Source: Ypsolopha sequella
Lineage: Eukaryota > Arthropoda > Insecta > Lepidoptera > Ypsolophidae
DNA: 64,000 bases
Direction of reading: 5' to 3'
NCBI GenBank assembly: GCA_934047225.1
Contig: OW204004.1
Coordinates: forward strand, 3,538,401-3,602,400
In this document: one piece after another, positions 31,585-41,757 of the stretch
How the letters are laid out: the number at the start of each line of letters is the position of its first letter
Numbering within the stretch: the first letter of the stretch is position 1
Notes under the pieces: generated by a model
Databases searched by the model: none
Seen by the model: only the letters and a program-made list of their open reading frames with translations
What the model was told of the DNA's origin: nothing
Translations under genes and position numbers: made by a program

Positions 31585-31815
31585 CGGGCCTATTGTGTAT
31601 CTCTAGTTGCCTTCTGGACTGGGTGTCTATCATCAAAAACATAGATATACTATCGAATTCCGATGTCCTAAGGATATTTTCGCACTTGAAGTGACGACAC
31701 AGATTGTTAATAGTTCAATACCCACTAAAGGCAATTTTGAAATTTCAGTTTTTAGCCATGTTTTTGATGATAGGCACCTCGTGCAGTTGGCAACTAAAGA
31801 TACAGAATAGGGGGG
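31585..31815. mobile_element. Repeat C, copy 4 (in tandem with copy 3)
   Basis: A 231-bp element between the shared CAG (31582-31584) and CAG at 31816-31818. It is not identical to copy 3 (for example the sequence around GATGTCCTAAGGATATTTTC), so this is not a simple recent tandem duplication. Confidence 0.8.
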
Positions 31816-32068
31816 CAGTTCTATACAATTCCATGACAGAGTGCATATCCGGGCGGCCAAAGACAACTGCCATAACTAGGGTTGCCAACCGTACTTTAAA
31901 ATAAAGTATCTTGCGTTATTTTGAGTCTCTGTACTTTATACTTTTGAATATCAATAAAGTAAATGAAAATGCTTTATTTCACAAACGAAATAAATATACG
32001 TAAAATTAGACATAAAATGACAACACCAGCCAGCGAAAACACAGCCGTAAAGAATTCCGAGGGCAAAT

Positions 32069-32332
32069 GTAGAAAGGTGTTACCATATTTGAAGAGCTTA
32101 TTCAGTCAATGGTGTAGAACAACTTTAACTATGGAGCGAACCCTGAAATCTTAAAAAAAAAATCTGCCCTTCCATACATTTCAGCCGAGCGGCATTGCAT
32201 TTTTCTATGAAACAGTTAAGTAAATTTTTTTTTTCAAGATACAGAATTTGTTCCATAGTTAAAGTTGTTCTATACCATTGACTGAATTAAGCTCTTCAAA
32301 TATGGTTACATCTTTCTGTTACACGTTGAATA
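32069..32332. mobile_element. Repeat J, copy 2
   Basis: The same palindromic unit as 22725-22993, with the left tip (TACAACGTGTAAC) missing and the right tip ending TTACACGTTGAA. Confidence 0.7.
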
Positions 32333-32637
32333 AATAAAAGAACACCTCGGACACACCCCCTCCCCCTCGGGATTTATGACGTGACGCACTAAACAATAAA
32401 ATTGGAAAAGGTTTTTCAATTCGACAGAAATCATTATTTCGAAGGTTCAGTGGATGTGACGGTCTGTCCATCCAAGGTTATTACAATAAGGCAACATATC
32501 TGTGAGTAAGACAATGCAATGGTGTCATTAAAAATTCGTGACGGACAATACGGAAGATTATACACAGGTACGGACAGTAATAAAAGGATCACTGTTTATT
32601 GACGAAACACCTATTGAATATTAATATCTATTATTTT

Positions 32638-33000
32638 ACAGGTGGTAGAGCTGATGCCGGGCTCGACTGTGGAGGTACCACCATCTTACTTGGAGACCCT
32701 CTCGAAGGAATTCGGGGGAGAGTAAGAGGACAGCTCACAGGCAAAAAACCAGGAGGCCCACCATGCCTGGGACCGATGGATGGCGGTATATCCATCTCTA
32801 ATAGCCGGGCCTTATATGGAACAGACTGGTAACGGGCAGCGGCGTCACTGGTGCGAGGGTTCCGGCACCGCGCCCACCAACCCTTCTGCCCAGCGTGTGT
32901 GCGTATGGGCAATTCTTCCAGGATGACCGCCGGGAGTGGCAAAGTCCTGGAAAGGCTTATGTCCAGCAGTGGACGAACTAGGCTGATGGATGGATGGATA
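32638..33000 (+). repeat. Repeat Z, copy 2: 3' end of a retroelement with C-terminal coding
   Basis: Opens with a frame encoding VVELMPGSTVEVPPSYLETL then SKEFGGE and a stop at about 32722-32724. It then has a 3' UTR with GGCTTATGTCCAGCAGTGGA, a motif I recognise from the 3' ends of lepidopteran non-LTR elements, and a GATGGATGGATGGATA tail. It is sharply 5'-truncated after a TTTTACAG. Confidence 0.6.
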
Positions 33001-33460
33001 TATTATTTCATGAGTTATTAAATAATTATCTTATTTATTTATATACGAGAATTATTGTATTTTTTCGTAAAAATAAATAAACAAAACATTGCACAACTGA
33101 CAACGGTATAATTAATTATAATTTTATGTATCTCTGCACGCCATTTTTAAACGTATACTTGGACTTTTAACAAACTGCAAATAAATTAAGTCTGAAATAA
33201 ATTAAATAATTTGTGCATTAAATGACTGATTTGAATTTGAATGAAACCTCTATTCTAATAAATTGTAGGTATTGTCTTATGCGGATAACACCTGCGTGTC
33301 AAACAAACAGAAATCGGCATGATGTCATGAGGTTTTTTTTTTAATATTTATAAAGTTGAAATTTGTTTCTGATTGATTTCTAGTTTGTAATGCACTTTAA
33401 TATTAATTAGAGTATCCAAAGCGATGGATTTCGCTTTAAAAAAAGTATAAATTTTAATCT
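33001..33460. other. No gene seen
   Basis: AT-rich. No supported ORF, RNA gene or repeat shared with other parts of the window. Confidence 0.4.
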
Positions 33461-33464
33461 TAAC

Positions 33465-33985
33465 TTCACATCCAGCATCTGTGACTAACTTCACGTTCAC
33501 CATCTTTGACAAACTTCACATCCACCATCTGTGACTAACATCACATTTGTATCTGTGACTAACTTCACATCCACCACCCGTGACTAACCTCACATCTTGT
33601 GACTAACTTCAAGTCCACCATCTGTGACTAACTTCACGCCCGCCATCTGTGACAAACTTCACACCCGCCATCTATGACTAACTTTACATCCGCCACCTAC
33701 GACTAACTTCACATCCACCATCTGTAACTAACTTCACATCCGTCATATGTGATTACTTCACATCTGTCATATGTGCCTAACTTCACATCCACCATCTATG
33801 ACTAACTTTACATCCGCCACCTGTGACTAACTTCACATCTACCATCTGTAACTAACTTCACATCCGTCATCTGTGACTACTTCACATACAACATCTATGA
33901 CTAACTTCACATCCGCCATCTGTGATCAACTTCACATCCGCCATCTGTGACTAACTTCACATCCACCATCTGTAGCTATAACCTC
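33465..33985 (+). repeat. Degenerate tandem repeat, about 24 bp x 20
   Basis: Built on ACTTCACATCCACCATCTGT followed by GACTAA, with many substitutions and small indels, so the frame is not kept. The array spans about 520 bases. Confidence 0.85.
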
Positions 33986-34430
33986 AAGTACATGACAAAT
34001 TTAAGGTCAATCGGCCAAACCAGGTTGTTGATTCCAATGTCTTGATGGAACCCATGAAACGATATCGTTAAAGCACAGAACGATCTGAATAAGCATTTAA
34101 AATAATTAATTTTAAACGGAATAATGCCATTGAGACTGCAATCGGCTCCTGAAAAGGCTTTAAACGCTCCTCCTGATTATCCAACGCCATGTTGGCGGAA
34201 AATTGGTAATGAGAGGAATCTCTAAACGGTAGAAACGTTGGAGCCCTAAAATAGTGCTCGTTCTGATATTCACGTATTTCTTTACAACATTTAAATATTA
34301 CTTATATTGTTTTATTCAAGCGTATTCGTATTTAAGTACTTAAAATTAATATTTAAGGTACCCACCACCAACCGCTTTTACTTTCTGTACTTTATGTAAA
34401 AGAATACCCTGACTGGACCTAGGAATATGA
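33986..34430. other. No gene seen
   Basis: Unique-looking AT-rich sequence between two tandem arrays. No supported feature. Confidence 0.4.
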
Positions 34431-34995
34431 AAATTGGACCGTAAGTATACGAGGTAGACATGCGCTAATGGAATGCTTAGGAAATTGGACCGTAAGTATA
34501 CGAGGTAGACATGCGCTAATGGAATGCTTAGGAAATTGGACCGTAAGTATACAAGGTAGACATGCGCTAATGGAATGCTTAGGAAATTGGACCGTAAGTA
34601 TACGAGGTAGACATGCGCTAATGGAATGCTTAGGAAATTGGACCGTAAGTATACAAGGTAGACATGCGCTAATGGAATGCTTAGGAAATTGGACCGTAAG
34701 TATACGAGGTAGACATGCGCTAATGGAATGCTTAGGAAATTGGACCGTAAGTATACGAGGTAGACATGCGCTAATGGAATGCTTAGGAAATTGGACCGTA
34801 AGTATACAAGGTAGACATGCGCTAATGGAATGCTTAGGAAATTGGACCGTAAGTATACGAGGTAGACATGCGCTAATGGAATGCTTAGGAAATTGGACCG
34901 TAAGTATACGAGGTAGACATGCGCTAATGGAATGCTTAGGAAATTGGACCGTAACTATACGAGGTAGACATGCGCTAATGGAATGCTTAGGAAAT
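34431..34995 (+). repeat. Minisatellite, 51 bp x 11
   Basis: Eleven almost identical 51-bp units with the core ATTGGACCGTAAGTATACGA followed by GGTAGACATGCGCTAATGG. Variation is nearly confined to one base (CGAGG or CAAGG); the last unit also has GTAACTAT. Since 51 is a multiple of 3 and the unit has no stop in one frame of each strand, both strands show long open frames (17-residue repeats). I do not regard either as a gene: there is no flanking coding context or signal. Confidence 0.9.
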
Positions 34996-35379
34996 TCCCA
35001 CAGAATCGAGAGAAACGGGATCCACGCAAGCAATGCTTCAATGGTAGTTCCTGCTGGGCAAACGCCCTTCATCTTAAGCATGATAAATTACAACAATATA
35101 GATGTCATAGCAACATTAAGGCGACACAAATAAGCCATTAAAATGGTAGCATCTGACCATCAATTCGCGGCTCCCGCTGATTACGTAGCCCGAATATATT
35201 AACCGCTATATTTTTTCCACTATCTTTACGTAATCAACCACCTATTACCACGTTTTTTTTTTTTTCGTTTGTCTTGTTTTGGAGATAAAGGGGGGACATG
35301 ATAACGTTAAATAAATGCTAGCTTTTCCAGATTTTTTGTATGGGAGCGTCACCTTCGGTTTAAATTTCTTCAATTTTAA
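34996..35379. other. No gene; GGAAATTCCCACAG repeat segment at the left edge
   Basis: The array runs into GGAAATTCCCACAGAATCGA, the same dispersed sequence found at 23130-23160 next to the peptide gene. No supported ORF. Confidence 0.4.
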
Positions 35380-35510
35380 TTTTTTGTTGTGATGGAGGCC
35401 ATGGTTACACGTATTGTGTGAAAATTTTAACGAGCTACATATAACGGCTGAAGCTGTAGACCCCTGTGACAGACGGACCGACGGATGGACAGACAGACAG
35501 CGAAGGCTTA
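35380..35510 (+). repeat. Lepidopteran GAAGCTGTAGAC repeat fragment
   Basis: Contains GGCTGAAGCTGTAGACCCCT, then GACGGATGGACAGACAGACA and TAATACGGTCCCGTTT, the usual order in this repeat. Confidence 0.55.
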
Positions 35511-36267
35511 GTAATACGGTCCCGTTTGACAAATTCTTTAATTTTATCTTTTTATCTACCCTTCTGGTAATCTTTTTACTGGTAAACTATGCATCCCAGC
35601 CCAACCCTTTCTCGTTTACATCTTGTAGCATTTTACCGCTCCTATCTAAGTACTGACGTCTGTGGACATCGAACAAAGAGGTTTATGCCATTGTGTGGTC
35701 TCCGGCGCAGATCTTATTATAGATTGTGACCGCGCATAATCAATGTGCCTCTTTCTTGGAGCCAGTTAGGGCCGGTATTGAGATACCTAGGTTGATCTAG
35801 ACCTTGGGCTACTCTAAGGCAAGTGTTTTACGAGTAATGTTTATGTAAACAAAATGTACGAAAAATAAACTTATAGGGTGGCCTACTTATTAAATCTAGT
35901 ACCGGAAAAAGATTTGGCGGCAATTTTTACATTGAGGCTGTCGAATTAAGCGTGTGAGTGTGTTCAACACAGAACATATGGTGTTCACGTGGATAATTTT
36001 TGCATGGGATTAGGACTCTTACTGTCACTAAGATTGTCTTAGATTGTAACATATTTTATGAGGTTCCAGTAAAAGTTAACTTTCAGTTTACGAAGGTATT
36101 ATACAATATATATATATATATATACTTTTCTGTGCATGTAGTTACTGCCACAGTTGTACATTAGTTTTATTTTACATACTCTAAGTGAGAAAACTGTAAG
36201 TCTGAATTTAAATCATGCTGTACTGTACTCTTATATAAATAAGTGCGACTGTTTTTTTTTTTAATAA
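35511..36267. other. No gene seen
   Basis: No supported ORF or RNA gene. A TA run lies near 36108-36123. Confidence 0.4.
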
Positions 36268-36666
36268 ATAATAGTAGTTTATGCTACAAGGGCGCAAAGG
36301 AATAAATTACGAGGACGATTTAAAACACGAGCGTAGCCAGTGTTTTAAACGTAACCGAGTAATTTATTGCTTTTACGCCCGTGTATCATAGTACATTTTT
36401 CAATGCATAGTGTGAGGAAATGAAAACAAATATAATCTTGTGAACTTTAAATTATAATTGGCTCAAAAGGACTGTATCCAGAGCCGTTAAACGGTGGAAA
36501 AAAAAAGTATAACGTCTATGGTACACAGGAAAGGCTGCAGGTTAGCCAACCACTTTAAATAAATTAAAAAATAATAATAATAATAAAGCCCTAGGGCAAA
36601 GTAATCGACTTTCTGTTCGGTTTTGATGCATAAAAAGTGGGCTTTTACGAGCACTTGCACTGAAAA
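36268..36666 (-). repeat. Dispersed repeat A, copy 5
   Basis: The only minus-strand copy of A in the window and one of the most complete: it keeps the inverted pair around GTGTTTTAAACGTAACCGAG. Confidence 0.75.
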
Positions 36667-37214
36667 TAAATAAATATGTGGATGAACATCGTGCACATAG
36701 AAGTTCCCAAAGTTCTTCATGTACTATACAATTTCCCACTAGCGCCTAGCACAGAGGAATAACGAGCGTATTAACAGTTACTGGTGTTCTGAGTGCAGTG
36801 ACCATAAGAGTTCTTGGAAAATGTCGTTCCGTCGACATACACAACGCCATGTGCGTCACTTCTGATACACAGAGCGAAACGCACTTATGTATATCAGAAC
36901 CACTTTGTACTTTACATCAATGAGTTCCTAATTACTCAACAGATGGCGTTGACGAGACGTGTTCTGCCTGAGTGTTGCCAATGGGCGCTTTTATAATTTT
37001 GCACGGTAATGGAACGGCACGTTATTTTTTACCCTTACGTTCTAACAGGATTGTAAAATGTTTGGAATTGTGGCTTTTAATTTTCCATCGACAATAACGT
37101 CTTACCGCACGGTAAGTACGTCCACGATAAAATCTTCCACGGTTTTTTGCACATATCTCGTGATCATCATGATTCCTATCACTAATAAATTAGTTATTAT
37201 TTTTTATTGGAAAT
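36667..37214. other. No gene; pre-insertion flank of the BEL element
   Basis: No supported ORF. It ends in an AT-rich tract (TTTTTATTGGAAATAAATT) into which the LTR element inserted. Confidence 0.4.
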
Positions 37215-37219
37215 AAATT
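37215..37219. repeat. Target-site duplication AAATT, left
   Basis: AAATT at 37215-37219 is repeated at 44877-44881, immediately outside the two LTRs. Five bases fits BEL/Pao integrases. Confidence 0.85.
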
Positions 37220-37646
37220 TGTAGCCGCTGGCTACAGAAATGCAGAGATGATGAAAGAGGATGGATGGGTTGACACGAGAGAAGAAAAAATTGTGGGGAA
37301 CAATGTGGGTGCGCTGACCTGGTTGGAATGTTTCTATGGGCTGGCAAATCCGCCGTGTTTCGTCTCCTCTCGTTGGGCTGATTGAGTTGGCGGTGATGAG
37401 CAGTGATGAGCTGGATGTCTTGGATCTTGGTAACGTGAACACTACACTTTCACAATCTAAATAATGGGTCCGCAATATTATTTGTGCTGGCAGCGCGAAT
37501 GTTTATACACATGTGTCGTTCTCTAGAGAGTTCGGACGAAACAGAATGAAGCCAGCGCCCGCGCGCGCCTCGACCGGCGCGCGGCGGGGAGGGGGTGGTC
37601 GTTCGCGCGTGCGCACGCGAATCACACGTCATGCTGCGCGTGAACA
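37220..37646 (-). repeat. 3' LTR (427 bp)
   Basis: Reads TGTAGCCGC...GCGCGTGAACA on the plus strand, so it has TG...CA ends. It differs from the other LTR at about 37444 (A here, G in 44449-44876) and by one missing G in the CCGGCGCGCGG stretch. The pol stop codon lies 25 bases inside it. Confidence 0.95.
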
Positions 37647-40303
37647 TCCTGGGGGGGCCGGGGCTGCGACTCCTCTTGAGTTGAATCCAACGGCAGCCTG
37701 GCTATCTTGAACACAGGTCGTCGCAGATTTCCATGAGCTGTGTCCAGATCCACAACTCGGATCACTCCATCCTTGCCAGGTATCGTGCGGAGAATTCTCC
37801 CCAACTTCCATTGGAGCGGAGGCAGGTCATCCTCTTTGATGAGGACCAGTTCACCCACTTGAGGAGGGGAAGAAGGGGAGAGCCATTTGGAGCGGGTTTG
37901 CAGGGTATGGAGGTAGGATCTGGACCAGAGAGTCCAAAAGCGCTGAGAGAGCGCTTGAATGAGTTGAAACCGTTTAAGAGCAGATATGGGTCTGTCGTCA
38001 AAAGACTGCTCAGGTAGAGCGGTGAGTGGACGACCAATAATGAAATGTCCGGCCGTGATAGGTTCAATGTCCGTAGGGTCGGATGAAATTGGGCAGAGGG
38101 GTCTTGAGTTGAGTACAGCCTCAATTCGAGCCAAAAGAGTAGAGAATTCCTCAAAAGTGAGGTGCTGTTCACCTATCACACGATAAAGTAGTTGCTTGGT
38201 GGATTTTACGTTTATTTCGTGCAGAGCGCCGAACCAAGGCCCTTTAGGCGGGTTCAGTAACCAAGTTATGTGCTGATTCGCGAGCTTGTGAGTGATTGCA
38301 TCATTGTTTGACCTGAGGAAGTTCTGAACTTCAATGAGTTGATTCCTAGCACCTACATAGTTTGTGCCGCAGTCTGAGCGAATGAGAACCGGAGTACCGC
38401 GACGTGAGATAAAACGTTGCAATGCCGCAAAGAACGCTTCCGTTGAGAGTGCAGAGACTGGTTCCAAATGAACCGCCTTTGTTGCGAGGCAAACGAAAAT
38501 ACAAAAGTACGCTTTTATGAGTTTCGCGTTCCGCAACGTGCTGGATTTAACGAAGAAGTGGCCAGCAAAGTCCGTCGTGACGTGACTAAAAACTGGCTGA
38601 GGAGTAACTCTGTCTACTGGGAGATCAGCCATGAGCGGAGCCTTAGGTTGAGTGCGGCACCGGAAACATCTAATACATTTAAACACGCGGTGTCTAATAA
38701 TACGACGAGCGGACAGAATCCAGTACTGCTGGCGTAATATGGCGTGTAATGTGTCAGCTCCAGGGTGGCAGTGTATTGTGTGATAGTGATCTATAATGAG
38801 ATCTACGAGCGGACTTGCACTGGGTAGAATGAGTGGGTGTTGAGCGTCATACCTAATTGACGCGTGAGAGAGACGACCACCGACTCTCAAGAGGCCGTCC
38901 TTTATGAAGGGCGAGAGACGCTGGAGCCGAACGGGACAAACCTTATCAGTCTGGATACGATTAATGTCTTCAGCAAACTCATTGTGCTGAACAGAGCGGA
39001 CCCAGTGCAACAGAGCGTCCCTGCGTTCACTAGCTGTCAACGGACCAGAGCGCCGTGCATCTGGGCTGTGCCGACAATTGAAAATGAACCTTTTAATACA
39101 AGCCGTCACTCCGACGAGCTTGTCAAGTGAGCTGTAGCGAGTGAGCAAGTCCAGATCGATATCTGGGACTGCTATGTGTGCTGGTACCTTTTTGGGCTTA
39201 AGGCCTGGGAGAGCATGATGGCCTAGAGCGGGTGGCATCTTGGGCCAAGTGCAGGTAGGCTCTTTGAGCCAACTGGGTGACCACCAAAGGTCATGAAGTG
39301 AGAGAGACTGGGCAGACATGCCTCTGCTTGCACAGTCAGCAGGGTTGAGGTTTGTGGGCACATGCCTCCACGTATTGCTAGTTGAAGTAGCTGTGATTTT
39401 AGCCACTCGATTGGCCTCGAAAGTCTGTAATCGGTGAGGTGGGGTATTGAGCCATGCCAACACTATTGTGCTATCTGACCAGCATGTGTGTGTTTGAATG
39501 GCTATATGAGCTGACAGTTGGGCTGACACTCGAGTCATGAGCTGAGATAAAAGAGTCGCGGCTGACAATTCCAATTTCGGGATTGAGAGGCGAGTCTTAA
39601 TGGGTGCGACCTTGGACTTGCCAATGATTAGGTGTACATTGACATGTCCAGTGGTATTGCGCTCATGAAGGTAGATAACGGCACCAAAGCCAGCCTCTGA
39701 TGCGTCCGCGAACCCGTGAAGTGAGTAAGTAGACGTGGGCTTGTACTTACAAATGTGTCGAGGTAAACGGAGGTTTGAGAGCTGAGGAAGATCCTCTGAG
39801 ATGTGTTGCCACTCTGTGTGGACTTCTTCAGAGATAGGCTCATCCCATCCTATTTTCAGAAGCCAAAGCTTCTGGAGAAGAATCTTTGCGCGGAAGATGA
39901 CTGGAGTAACCCAGCCATTGGGGTCATAGAGAGACGCTACTGTACTGAGAATGGAGCGCTTTGTGACTTGAGCATGAGTGGGCAGAGAAATGCGATAAGT
40001 GAACTCATCAGTTTGAGGAATCCACTGTATTCCCAGAACCTTAATGGAATTAGAGTCGGGACTGAAGTCAAAGTCCTTGGGCATGTCGCACTGGTCATCT
40101 GGGAATCGTTCAAGGAGCTGGGGCCAGTTGGAGGTCCATTTACTGAGCTGGAAGCCACCTAGGGCGAGTAACTCGATCAGTTCGCTTTGGAGCGACTGAG
40201 CAGATTCTACAGAATCTGCACCTGAGAGAATGTCGTCCACAAATATTGATTTGCGGAGGACCTGAGCAGCGTGGGGGTAGCGATGACCTTCGTCATCAGC
40301 CAA
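37622..40303 (-). pseudogene. BEL pol, second part: end of RT, RNase H, integrase
   Basis: 893 codons from the first methionine after the frameshift. It opens with the RT active site FVDD (residues 21-24). An RNase H-like region follows (GFADASEAGFGAVIYL, KLELSAATLL and CWSDSTIVLAWL). The integrase has an H-H-C-C zinc site (HCHPGADTLH ... CIRCFRCR) and a D-D-E core: VTTDFAGHF, RSDCGTNYVGA and LHEINVKSTKQ. The C terminus (VLIKEDDLPPLQWKLGRI) is the small domain usual in BEL/Pao. The methionine is not the true start; the chain continues from the ORF ending at 40309. Confidence 0.9.
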
Positions 40304-40308
40304 TTGGA

Positions 40309-41637
40309 TTAAGTGCGGATGGCATGGTATGGGCTGGACCTTAATCCATATGTGACGGTATTAAGGGCATACGTGAGCAAGGGCTGGTCGGGTGAAGACC
40401 GCCAGAGAATGAGTTGAAAACGTCTTTGCTCTGGGTGAATGAGTATATTTCGGAACATCATTCGGATGTCTGTGCTGAAAACTTGTGAGTGGATCCTGAA
40501 GGACATGATAATGTCAACAATATCTTGCTGAAGAGCTGGACCTGTATGAAGACAATCATTTAGATTGACGCCGTTTGAACTCTTACAACTTCCGTCAAAC
40601 ACGCAGCGTAACTTTTCTGACCCTGGCTTGAATATGCCATGATGTGGGATATAGAAATGGGATTTATGAGCAAAGGTATTGGGGTGACACAGCGACATAT
40701 GTCCCAATTTTATGTAATCTGACATGAATTCTACATATTTCGAGCGGAAGGGCGGGTTCGCTTGCAACTTCTTCTCTAAGTTGAGAAACCTGCGCAGTGC
40801 AATAGCGTGAGTGGAACCTAATGTCGGCGCGTTGTGCAGAAAGGGCAGTGTAACCACATATTGACCTGATGGTTCACGAGTAGTTGTGGTGCGGAAAATG
40901 TCCTCACACTGATCCTCTAATGGGCTGGTATGCTTGTAGGTTTGGGGTTCCTCGGATTCCCAAAACCTCTCAAGACTTTTGTGAATGTCATGAGTGGAAT
41001 GCTCTGAGTCCGTGTGAGAGCCGACAATGTGAACTGAGTTGACCTGATTCGTGGGTGAAGTATGTAAACTTTCGAAAGGTCCAATCAATGTAAAATCAAA
41101 TATCGTGCCGAAGGCTATAGGCTTGCCAGGGCCGAGCGAAACCTTGGTTCCGTCTAACACTTGACCAAGAACGTCAGATCCTAGTATTAGATCAACCGGA
41201 GCTGGTGTGTGATATTCTCGATCAGCAAGAGGAATCGGCGGGTGACCTGTTAACTGAGCGAGATCTGGAACCTTTTCCAACGGTAGGTACCCAGTTACGT
41301 TCTTCAATATATGGGCTGTGGCCGTGATCATAGGTGTGTCACGGTGAGTAGGGCGGCATACAATTGTGATTGATGCCTTTGAGTCTTGTGTGTGCTGATT
41401 TCCAACTCCTGCGATTTTTAGAGATGTATGTTTCAATGGCAAATTTAAAATTGTGGCCATGCGCTGAGAACAAAGAGTCAGCATACTTCCACAGTCTAAC
41501 AAGGCTCGTGCTGAGTGAAATTGACCATTTACGTCTGCTATTTTAAGTGAGACGGTTGGCAACAAAATTGGTGTGTTAGTGACGTTCACTACACGTTGTG
41601 CGGAGTTACAGGAATCTTCTGTTGGAGTTGAAGTCAT
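40309..41637 (-). pseudogene. BEL pol, first part: protease and start of RT
   Basis: Open in the gag frame from the codon after the gag stop (41748) to a stop at 40309-40311. Numbering from the methionine at 41637, the protease has ALLDCGS with catalytic D48; the usual D-S/T-G is D-C-G here. The RT starts around KLRCVFDGSC and carries the first catalytic aspartate in STDIRMMFRNI. The frame ends prematurely after YGLRSSPYHAIRT; the downstream RT continues in another frame, consistent with loss of one base near 40309-40312. Confidence 0.9.
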
Positions 41638-41742
41638 TGAGTGAAAATGAACTGAGTGTGTATGTGATGAGTGAATGTGTGATGAGTGTGCTGAGTGTGC
41701 TGAGTGCTGGTCGTCCTCGCCTTCATAGTGCTCTGTTATTGT

Positions 41743-41757
41743 AGGTAGTCACTGTTG
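41743..41757 (-). promoter_or_regulatory. Candidate stop-codon readthrough site between gag and pol
   Basis: On the minus strand the junction reads CAA CAG TGA CTA CCT. Gag and pol are in the same frame, with 37 sense codons between the TGA (41751-41749) and the next methionine at 41637. UGA followed by CUA is a known leaky context in several viruses and some cellular genes. Most BEL/Pao elements have one continuous gag-pol ORF, so a recent point mutation of a sense codon is the alternative. Confidence 0.45.

Noticed and set aside
32599..32942. Frames on both strands of about 80-100 codons
   Set aside because: They lie in the 3' end of repeat Z; only the short VVELMPGST... frame makes sense as a retroelement C terminus.
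33465..33985. Regularly spaced repeats considered as a CRISPR-like array
   Set aside because: The units are contiguous and degenerate with no unique spacers, and the organism is an insect; this is a satellite-type array.
34419..35133. 220-codon open frames on both strands with a 17-residue repeat
   Set aside because: Both arise from a 51-bp minisatellite whose unit length is divisible by three. There is no signal peptide, domain, splice site or codon bias to suggest a gene.
38468..40162. Several plus-strand frames of 70-120 codons across the BEL pol region
   Set aside because: They are antisense shadows of the pol reading frame.
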